From the NCBI GenBank assembly GCA_945643825.1, contig CALZEZ010000010.1, forward strand, positions 1 through 14,376: DNA of 14,376 bases, in the 5' to 3' direction. The notes under the pieces were generated by a model. That model worked only from the letters and a program-made list of their open reading frames with translations, was not told the origin of the DNA and did no database searches. Source of the DNA: an uncultured Lachnospiraceae bacterium. Lineage in GTDB: Bacteria > Bacillota > Clostridia > Lachnospirales > Lachnospiraceae. Made by a program: the position numbers and the translations under genes. This document shows, piece by piece, positions 5,966-12,547 of this stretch (position 1 is the stretch's first letter; each line of letters starts with the position of its first letter).

Positions 5966-7711
5966 ATGGGGCGATTTGAAATCAAGGACAATTTTTATTT
6001 GGATGGCAAGTCTTTTCAAGTGATTTCAGGAGCAATTCACTATTTTCGTATTATGCCGCAGTACTGGCGGGATCGATTGGAAAAACTCAAAGCTATGGGC
6101 TGTAACACCGTGGAGACCTATATTCCGTGGAATATGCATGAACCGAAGAGAGGGCAGTTTTGCTTTGAGGGGCTGTTGGATATTGAACAGTTCATTCACG
6201 AGGCAACGAGTCTGGGGCTCTATATTATTCTTCGTCCATCGCCGTATATTTGTGCAGAATGGGAATTTGGCGGACTGCCGGCATGGCTATTGGAGAATGA
6301 TCGAATCAGACTCCGTGTAAATGATGCCGCCTTCCTTCAGGCAGTAGAGGAATACTATCGCGTTCTATTGCCCAAAATCACCCCTTATCAAATTGATCGG
6401 GGTGGCAATGTTATCCTTATGCAGATTGAAAACGAGTATGGCTACTATGCTAACGATAAATCCTACATGGAAGCCATGCGCGACATGATGCGAAGCTATG
6501 GTGTCACTGTTCCGCTTGTCACCTCGGATGGACCGTTTCCTGAGAATCTGGGCGGAGGTACCATTGAGGGAGCACTTCCGACCGGGAACTTTGGCTCCCG
6601 CACGGAGGAACGCTTTGAAATCCTGAAAAAATACACCGATGGTGGACCACTTATGTGTACGGAATTCTGGGTTGGATGGTTTGACCATTGGGGCAACGGT
6701 GGCCACATGCGCGGCAACCTGGAGCAGAGCGTGAAGGATCTGGACAAAATGCTTGAGCTTGGCCACGTCAACATTTATATGTTTGAAGGTGGTACGAACT
6801 TCGGGTTTATGAATGGCTCAAACTATTATGATGAGTTGACGCCGGATGTTACCTCCTACGATTACGATGCAGTTTTAACAGAGGACGGTCAGATTACCGA
6901 GAAATATCTGCGTTATAAGGAAGTGATCTCCAAGTACACCAGGATTCCGGAGGTGACCTTTTCAACCAAAATCGAGAGAAAGGCATATGGTGAGCTTACC
7001 GTACAGGACAAGGTCAGCCTGTTTTCTATCATAGATGAGATCAGTACACCGGTGGAAAGTGTACAGCCGCAGTCCATGGAAAGACTGGGACAGTCTTATG
7101 GCTACATTTTGTATCACTCTTCGCTCGACACGGAAGAGAATATGGAAAAGATCAGACTTTGGGAAGCAAACGATCGTGCCAATATTTTCGTGGACAGGAA
7201 ACCGGTCTTAACGCTCTATGATTTAGAGCTTTTGAAGGAACAGGAATGCAAAGTGGAATTTGAGAAGGGAGCGGCTTTAGACATTCTTGTTGAGAATATG
7301 GGACGTGTCAATTTCGGTCCCCGCATGGAGCATCAGCGCAAGGGAATCGACCAGTGCGTACAGATTAACGGACATATGCACAATCATTGGAAGCAATACA
7401 CACTTCCTCTCGACAATGTGGATCAGATTGATTTTTCGAAAGACTATGTGAAAAATACACCTGCCTTCTACCGCTTTTCGCTACAGATCGAGGAGCCGGG
7501 AGATACCTTCCTGGATTTTGAGGGCTGGGGAAAGGGCTGTGTCTTTGTAAACGGCTTTAATATCGGAAGATTCTGGGAGATTGGACCGCAGAAGAGACTA
7601 TATATTCCGGCACCGCTGCTAAAATCTGGCAACAACGAGATTATCCTTTTTGAGACAGAGGGCAAGACCCGTGATACCATCTGCTTAAAAGGGGAACCGG
7701 ATATAGGATAA
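5966..7711 (+). CDS. GH35 beta-galactosidase (cytoplasmic)
   Basis: A 581-residue glycoside hydrolase family 35 enzyme that removes terminal beta-linked galactose with retention of configuration. The (beta/alpha)8 barrel occupies about residues 1-330. Hallmarks include SGAIHYFR (21-28), NTVETYIPWNMHEP (47-60), GLYIILRPSPYICAEWEFGGLPAWL, QIENEYG with the predicted acid/base Glu157, and TEFWVGWFDHWG with the predicted nucleophile Glu233. The C-terminal beta-sandwich domains end with GRFWEIGPQKRLYIPAP, conserved in the family. There is no signal peptide, so it should act inside the cell on imported oligosaccharides. GGGAGG (5955-5960) supports ATG 5966. It follows the binding-protein gene after a leaky-looking hairpin and is followed after four bases by the AraC gene, so the two are probably co-transcribed and perhaps translationally coupled. 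The linkage preference is unknown. Confidence 0.95.
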   Translation: MGRFEIKDNFYLDGKSFQVISGAIHYFRIMPQYWRDRLEKLKAMGCNTVETYIPWNMHEPKRGQFCFEGLLDIEQFIHEATSLGLYIILRPSPYICAEWEFGGLPAWLLENDRIRLRVNDAAFLQAVEEYYRVLLPKITPYQIDRGGNVILMQIENEYGYYANDKSYMEAMRDMMRSYGVTVPLVTSDGPFPENLGGGTIEGALPTGNFGSRTEERFEILKKYTDGGPLMCTEFWVGWFDHWGNGGHMRGNLEQSVKDLDKMLELGHVNIYMFEGGTNFGFMNGSNYYDELTPDVTSYDYDAVLTEDGQITEKYLRYKEVISKYTRIPEVTFSTKIERKAYGELTVQDKVSLFSIIDEISTPVESVQPQSMERLGQSYGYILYHSSLDTEENMEKIRLWEANDRANIFVDRKPVLTLYDLELLKEQECKVEFEKGAALDILVENMGRVNFGPRMEHQRKGIDQCVQINGHMHNHWKQYTLPLDNVDQIDFSKDYVKNTPAFYRFSLQIEEPGDTFLDFEGWGKGCVFVNGFNIGRFWEIGPQKRLYIPAPLLKSGNNEIILFETEGKTRDTICLKGEPDIG

Positions 7712-7715
7712 TGCT

Positions 7716-8876
7716 ATGTATTATAAAATCAATGGTAATTGTTTACCGCAGGTGCGGCTTATCGACAAAGCGATATTAGAACCGCCTTATGTTCATATGA
7801 AACGTCAGCCGGAAGAGTTCATTTTGTATATCATGACAAAAGGAACTCTTTTCCTGCAAGAGAATGGAAAAAAGTATACGCTTGTGGAAGGCGATGTGAT
7901 TCTGCTCGACCCTGATTACGTACATGAGGGACTGCAGGCGTCCTTCTGCGAATATTTTTACATTCATTTCAAGCATCCGCAGATTGTCAGACAGCATGAG
8001 AAGTGTGATTTTATGGAAAACCTCCTGCAGGAGCGAAGCTGTTCCCTGCAGGAGGATGGTGGTTCCTTTGAAAGATATCAGGATTCGTATCTCTGTTTTC
8101 CCAAGCATTTTTCGCTGAAAATGGGAACTACATATTTGAAGGTAGTGCGCCTGCTCCAGGAAGCGATGGAGCATAATCGCAATCAGATGGAGAATTATAA
8201 AGTATCCTGTGCCTGCCGTCTCATGGAAGCGCTTGTGGAGATTGCACGGGAAGCAGTGACTGTGGAAGCACTGCACCAGAATCCGGGTATTCCGCAATCC
8301 TATGAACGCATTCACGAATTACTTGGTTACCTGAACGCCAATTATCAAAGGGACATCTCCGGCAAAACCATCGAAGAGGCTTTTGCCTGTAACTTTGATT
8401 ATTTGAACAGGGTCTTTAAGAAAACGATCGGCAAAACGATCTTTGCTTATTTAAATGAAATACGGATCCAGCATGCAAGAGAGATGCTGGTGACGACATC
8501 CATGAAGGTATCCGCCATCGGCTATCGTGTCGGTTATCGCGACGAATGCTATTTTAACAAGGTGTTTAAGCGGTGGACAGGAGTGACGCCGGGCAAATAC
8601 GTGAAGATGACGAAATTATCTTCCGGCAGCAGTCTTGGTAGTCCATTTTCTGGAACGCCATCTGTGGAAATAGGCAAGTCCGCGGAAGAACTCGTCCATG
8701 CCAAATGCAATCCAGCAGCCGGCGAGACCGAGTCCCAGCCGGATTCCCAGCAGATAAGAGAAAAGAATACTCATGCTCCAACAGGAAATCATCGATACAA
8801 CCATTGGATAGAGAACATCCCCGGCACCACGCAGAGAGTTCTCCTCGATGTGGTTGAAGCCTCGCCCGATTTCTAA
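7716..8876 (+). CDS. AraC-family regulator with an anomalous C-terminal tail
   Basis: The frame encodes 386 residues. Residues about 20-90 form an N-terminal cupin-type sensing domain (EEFILYIMTKGTLFLQENGKKYTLVEGDVILLDP). Residues about 195-300 form the paired AraC helix-turn-helix domain (VSAIGYRVGYRDECYFNKVFKRWTGVTPGKYVK). The family normally ends shortly after TPGKYVK, here about residue 297. Residues 301-386 have no AraC-like sequence and lie wholly antisense to the MATE gene. The normal protein was therefore probably about 300 residues, and either the stop codon has been lost or the tail is recent. A shift to the +1 frame would give a TGA at 8602-8604. ATG 7716 lies four bases after the GH35 stop. 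The protein probably senses a sugar and controls nearby glycosidase genes, perhaps the divergent GH2/GH51 promoters; that target is inferred. Confidence 0.88.
   Translation: MYYKINGNCLPQVRLIDKAILEPPYVHMKRQPEEFILYIMTKGTLFLQENGKKYTLVEGDVILLDPDYVHEGLQASFCEYFYIHFKHPQIVRQHEKCDFMENLLQERSCSLQEDGGSFERYQDSYLCFPKHFSLKMGTTYLKVVRLLQEAMEHNRNQMENYKVSCACRLMEALVEIAREAVTVEALHQNPGIPQSYERIHELLGYLNANYQRDISGKTIEEAFACNFDYLNRVFKKTIGKTIFAYLNEIRIQHAREMLVTTSMKVSAIGYRVGYRDECYFNKVFKRWTGVTPGKYVKMTKLSSGSSLGSPFSGTPSVEIGKSAEELVHAKCNPAAGETESQPDSQQIREKNTHAPTGNHRYNHWIENIPGTTQRVLLDVVEASPDF
8616..8876 (+). other. Antisense-overlap tail of the AraC frame
   Basis: This part of the AraC reading frame (residues 301-386) begins exactly at the codon that is the reverse complement of the MATE stop codon (TTA 8616-8618 against TAA). 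The MATE sequence on the other strand is well conserved here, up to its usual C-terminal block GCWIAFGMDEFFRGL, so the MATE reading is the authentic one. The AraC tail is low-complexity and polar (SSGSSLGSPFSG, ETESQPDSQQ), which looks like a fortuitous translation. No transcription terminator is visible between the convergent genes. Confidence 0.7.
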
Positions 8877-9989
8877 GAAGATATCAATAAAGAGAAGGGT
8901 TCTTCCCATGGCAAGAATGGTAGCATCGGTCGTAAAGAAGCCAAGAATCGGTTCTGCAAAAAGAAACAGGATGACGGAGAACATGATATTTGCACCGATG
9001 GCAAGCCTCAGATTTTGCAGATTCAACTTATACGCCTGATCGTATTTTCCGGCTCCGGTAAGCCAACCGATGAGCAACGAAGTGGAAAGACCGAGCGTCA
9101 TGCCGAAGACATACACATAGAACACGATGTTGGAGACATAAATCTTTGTGGAAAGTGCGGCTGTTCCTAACATCGCAATGATAGAAGTCGATACAACCTG
9201 TGAAATATTATAGGAAATCGAGCTGACTCCTCCCGGAACCCCGACCTTTAGAATCTGGATTCCCACCCTTAGGGTGCGCAGATTCTTCTCACGAAGATTT
9301 AGCCCCAGTGGAATCCTCCATAGGAAGAACACAATGAGGATAAGACCAAAAAGCTCGCTGCATACGTAAGCGATTGCGATGCCGGTCACCCCGCGGAGGG
9401 GAATCTCAAATGGACGAAAGATAATCAGGTAATCAAGAAAGGCCATCATTGCATTCATACAGACGGATACGGTGACGGAGACATTCGGCTTTCCGTAGCT
9501 TCGAAAGATACCGGAGATACTGGAGGTAACTGCCTGAAATACCGAAAACTGCATCGCAATCCGGAAATATGAAACAGCATAGGAGAATACGTGTGGTTCC
9601 AAATGTATCAGACGCAGCACCGGCTCCGCGGCAAGGGAGAAGATGGTTCCAATCACGATACTCAGTGCTCCGCAGGAAAGAATAGAAGCAAAAGCAGCGT
9701 CGGAGGCACTTTTACTGTTTCCGGCGCCAAGATTATGATTAATAATTATGGAGGCACCGGTACTGATCACGGTGTAAAACGTGAGGATCATTCCGAGAAG
9801 CTGTGTGGCGGCTCCCACCGCAGCGACTGCATCATCGGAATAATGAGAGAGCATCAGGGTATTGATGGTTCCCATTGTGTTTAGGAGCATCATTTCAATA
9901 AACAACGGCAGAAATAGTTTAGAGAGGGTCAACGTACCCTCTCTTGTTTGTATGCTGGCTAGCGCTTTATCATAGCAAATGAACTTCAT
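8616..9989 (-). CDS. MATE-family multi-antimicrobial/organic-cation efflux transporter
   Basis: A 457-residue polytopic membrane protein of the MATE family, with about 12 predicted helices in two repeated halves. N-terminal family features are LFLPLFIEMMLLNTMGTINTLMLSHYSDDAVAAVGAATQLLGM, followed by STGASIIINHNLGAGN. The second half begins near LKVGVPGGVSSISYNISQVVSTSIIAMLG. The C-terminus GLAGCWIAFGMDEFFRGLAYFHRWRSRKW fits the clostridial subgroup. MATE proteins export cations, drugs or metabolites in exchange for Na+ or H+; the substrate cannot be inferred here. Its ATG overlaps the GH2 stop codon as ATGA, so translation is probably coupled to GH2 in one operon. It converges on the AraC gene with a 261 bp coding overlap. 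MATE genes beside glycosidases are seen in Lachnospiraceae, but their role is unclear to me. Confidence 0.93.
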   Translation of the reverse strand: MKFICYDKALASIQTREGTLTLSKLFLPLFIEMMLLNTMGTINTLMLSHYSDDAVAAVGAATQLLGMILTFYTVISTGASIIINHNLGAGNSKSASDAAFASILSCGALSIVIGTIFSLAAEPVLRLIHLEPHVFSYAVSYFRIAMQFSVFQAVTSSISGIFRSYGKPNVSVTVSVCMNAMMAFLDYLIIFRPFEIPLRGVTGIAIAYVCSELFGLILIVFFLWRIPLGLNLREKNLRTLRVGIQILKVGVPGGVSSISYNISQVVSTSIIAMLGTAALSTKIYVSNIVFYVYVFGMTLGLSTSLLIGWLTGAGKYDQAYKLNLQNLRLAIGANIMFSVILFLFAEPILGFFTTDATILAMGRTLLFIDIFLEIGRGFNHIEENSLRGAGDVLYPMVVSMISCWSMSILFSYLLGIRLGLGLAGCWIAFGMDEFFRGLAYFHRWRSRKWTTKTAAGR

Positions 9990-12367
9990 AGAGTAATCAC
10001 CAGATCCTTTATCATATCACTTTTCAGATGAACGGAAACCCTTCTGTCACAGTCCTCTGCTGATACATAGAGCATCAGCTGTCCGCGATATGCTCTTCTG
10101 TAGGAAGCAGAATATTCGGTAACATCGGACAGATCTCCGTTCTCGATGCCCAGTAGCTTTCCATTTTCGACAGACACGTGAAGCATGGAGGTATCGTGGA
10201 AGACACGATGACCTGATGCGTCCAGCATGGCAACCGTAAGCTGATACAAAGGCTTTTTCGAGAGACCATAGCAGGTCTCAGGATAAACGTCTGCCTTCAT
10301 CTGGCAGGCCTGACCGGTTGTATAAACAGCATGCTCTGCGAGGGCATTTCCGGTATCGGAAGCTTTTTCGACAGAATCAAAGCCATAGGCCCTCAGGGTA
10401 CCTGGCTTAAAGAAAAGCTTCGCTTCAACGCAATCACAATCCTCCTTTTTCTCAAAGACACTGACAAGCTTGTCATTTTCATACAGCGCAATGACAGGAA
10501 GATTGGTGTAACACTTCACAAGAACTTCTTCATCAAGTGGATAATTCCAGCACTCTGATACGGGGGTAAATTCTCCCTCATCCTTTGAAGCGTGGGTCGT
10601 AGTTAAGTGAATCATGGGATTTGTAGCCCAGAAGCTCTGCCTGCGATAGTAAAACGGCTTCTCGAAGCCGGCAAGAGTCAGAACTCCGGCACCGGAACCA
10701 TGAATCGGCCAGCCATGCGCCTCGCCCAGATAATCAATGCCGGTCCACAGGAATTGTCCACTGATGTATTCGTTATCGGTCACTGCTCTCCAGGCAGACA
10801 GACTGTGGCCGTTCTCACTGCCGACAAAAGGCTTATCCGGAAATCTGACATGACTGTCAGCATATAAATGCTCCTTGTAGTTGTATCCGACCACATCCAA
10901 TGGATCGATGAATCCAAGCGAAGCAGAAAGCTCAGGAAAGGCAGCGGCAAGAGTTACCGGATGCGTCGTGTCTGTTTTCTTTACAATATCACACAGATGC
11001 TTGGACAGTATGGCCAGACGTTCTGCATTTGGTCGCAGCGGATTGTACTGACGCTCGGCAGCCGGTTTGTTGGCATCGTTGTTTCCGGTCATTGACTGGA
11101 AGGAAGGATGACAGTACGGATCGTTGGGATAATCAATCTCGTTGCCGATACTCCACATTATGACACAAGGATGATTGCGGTCTCGGCGAATCAGATCGAC
11201 AAGGTCGCGCTCATGCCAGACAGGGAAGTTTACATAATATCCCTGGTGCTTGGGTGGATAGACGTTATGCCCGGTACTCCATTTGTTTTTCGGCCCTTCC
11301 CACTCGTCAAAGGCCTCATCAATGACGAAGAAGCCAAGAGCATCGCAGAGCTCATAAAGCTCCGGCATATGTGGATTATGACTCATGCGGATGGCGTTAC
11401 AGCCCATTTCCTGTAATTTTTCAAGGCGGCGCTTCCATACAAGAGGCAGCACGGCCGCACCGAGACATCCTGCATCGTGATGCACACAGACACCCTTAAA
11501 TAAATAGGACTTTCCATTTAGGAAGAAGCCGTGATCCGGATCAAAATGAATACTCCTAACGCCGACCTTTTTGGTGTCTGCTACATAGGTAAGTCCATTA
11601 TCCATGCGGTGGATTGTGGTGCGCAGGGTATAGAGATAAGGAGACTCCGGGAACCAGAGCTTTGGATTTACCAGCTCTCCACTTGCAGAGATCACCATGG
11701 AGGCCTGAGCGTCTATCGTGGCGGTGGAAACTGCCTTTGCTGCAACATGTCCTGCCTGATCGACCAACTCATTTGTTATTTCGATAGCTGCACTGTCATA
11801 GCCAGTGTTGATAAGCTCATTTTCCACCCGGAAGGAAGCAATTTGATCCGAAACATTCGGTGTAGAGAAAAAGATTCCATCGGGCATCGGATGAATCTGT
11901 TCTTCCACCTGCAGAGTCACCTTTCTTGTGATTCCGGAGCCGGTGAACCAGCGGGAATCTGCGATTTCTCTGTGATCCACTAAGACAGAAATAATGTTCT
12001 CTGTCTCATAGGAGATCGCATGGGTTATATCGTAGGTAAAGGAGATATATCCGTTTGGACGCTCTCCCAGATAGTAGCTGTTGCACCAGACACGGCTGTT
12101 TTTGTAGACGCCGTCAAAGGTAATGGAGATGCATTTACCCTTCCAGCTTTCCGCCGGGGTGATATGGATACGATACCAGCCGATGCCGCCCTCGAGATAA
12201 CCGGTTCCGCTCGAACAGGTTTTGGAGAAAGGCCTTGTCACAGACCAGTCGTGCGGAAGAGAGACCTCCTCCCAATCGGAATCATCGTACCAGGCCTGCC
12301 AGGCATCCGGGATGTCGCCAAGGTGAAAACGACAGTTGTCAGTTAATTGTACAATTACTTTATCCAT
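9986..12367 (-). CDS. GH2 beta-galactosidase-like glycoside hydrolase with DUF4982-type domain
   Basis: A 793-residue family 2 enzyme. In order it shows an N-terminal jelly roll (1-155, with SLPHDWSVTRPF and WFTGSGITRKV), an Ig-like domain (about 160-270), a TIM barrel (about 275-580), a DUF4982-like sandwich (about 605-670, EVLVKCYTNLPVIALYENDKLV) and a C-terminal Ig-like domain (about 690-790). Predicted catalytic residues are acid/base Glu410 in WSIGNE and nucleophile Glu518 in GSENGHS. The segment NAIRMSHNPHMPELYELCDALGFFVIDEAFDEW is classic for the family. No signal peptide is seen, so it is presumably cytoplasmic. AAGGAGG (12373-12379 on the complement) supports the start. It shares an operon with the MATE gene. 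Beta-galactosidase is the most likely activity given the GH35 and GH51 neighbours, but other GH2 activities (beta-glucuronidase, exo-beta-glucosaminidase, alpha-L-arabinopyranosidase) cannot be excluded. Confidence 0.9.
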   Translation of the reverse strand: MDKVIVQLTDNCRFHLGDIPDAWQAWYDDSDWEEVSLPHDWSVTRPFSKTCSSGTGYLEGGIGWYRIHITPAESWKGKCISITFDGVYKNSRVWCNSYYLGERPNGYISFTYDITHAISYETENIISVLVDHREIADSRWFTGSGITRKVTLQVEEQIHPMPDGIFFSTPNVSDQIASFRVENELINTGYDSAAIEITNELVDQAGHVAAKAVSTATIDAQASMVISASGELVNPKLWFPESPYLYTLRTTIHRMDNGLTYVADTKKVGVRSIHFDPDHGFFLNGKSYLFKGVCVHHDAGCLGAAVLPLVWKRRLEKLQEMGCNAIRMSHNPHMPELYELCDALGFFVIDEAFDEWEGPKNKWSTGHNVYPPKHQGYYVNFPVWHERDLVDLIRRDRNHPCVIMWSIGNEIDYPNDPYCHPSFQSMTGNNDANKPAAERQYNPLRPNAERLAILSKHLCDIVKKTDTTHPVTLAAAFPELSASLGFIDPLDVVGYNYKEHLYADSHVRFPDKPFVGSENGHSLSAWRAVTDNEYISGQFLWTGIDYLGEAHGWPIHGSGAGVLTLAGFEKPFYYRRQSFWATNPMIHLTTTHASKDEGEFTPVSECWNYPLDEEVLVKCYTNLPVIALYENDKLVSVFEKKEDCDCVEAKLFFKPGTLRAYGFDSVEKASDTGNALAEHAVYTTGQACQMKADVYPETCYGLSKKPLYQLTVAMLDASGHRVFHDTSMLHVSVENGKLLGIENGDLSDVTEYSASYRRAYRGQLMLYVSAEDCDRRVSVHLKSDMIKDLVITL

Positions 12368-12395
12368 AGGATCCTCCTTGTATAATACTGTCTTT

Positions 12396-12423
12396 ATTAT
12401 AAGTTCTGTCTGTCAGAAAACAA
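12396..12423 (-). promoter_or_regulatory. Promoter of the GH2-MATE operon, with inverted repeat in the spacer
   Basis: On the complement, TTGTTT (12418-12423), a 16-base spacer and TATAAT (12396-12401) form a good promoter about 30 bases before the GH2 start. The spacer holds TTCTG (12404-12408) and CAGAA (12414-12418), an inverted repeat that could be a regulator site. No LacI-type CG-centred palindrome is seen here. Confidence 0.6.
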
Positions 12424-12473
12424 TGTAAAAGGGAGATACTTATTGTAATTTAGCGACTTTTTTTGTGTAGGAA

Positions 12474-12502
12474 TTGTTTTGCGAAATTCATTCATGTAAA
12501 AT
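12474..12502 (+). promoter_or_regulatory. Promoter of the GH51 gene
   Basis: TTGTTT (12474-12479), a 17-base spacer and TAAAAT (12497-12502) form a plausible promoter 46 bases before the GH51 ATG. It diverges from the GH2 promoter within a 180-base intergenic region, so one bound regulator could control both. Confidence 0.5.
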
Positions 12503-12547
12503 GGAATGAGAAGTAAAAATGACTAGAACAAGTGGAGGATAAGTTCA

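Noticed and set aside
9591..9884. Plus-strand open frame within the MATE gene.
   Set aside because: It is antisense to well-conserved MATE helices, low-complexity, and has no ribosome site; a shadow frame.
10331..12346. Series of plus-strand open frames opposite the GH2 gene.
   Set aside because: All lie antisense to a complete, motif-rich GH2 coding sequence and show no independent domain features.
12471..12489. Inverted repeat GAATT-N9-AATTC overlapping the GH51 -35 box.
   Set aside because: Short and AT-rich, easily expected by chance, and not repeated elsewhere in the window.
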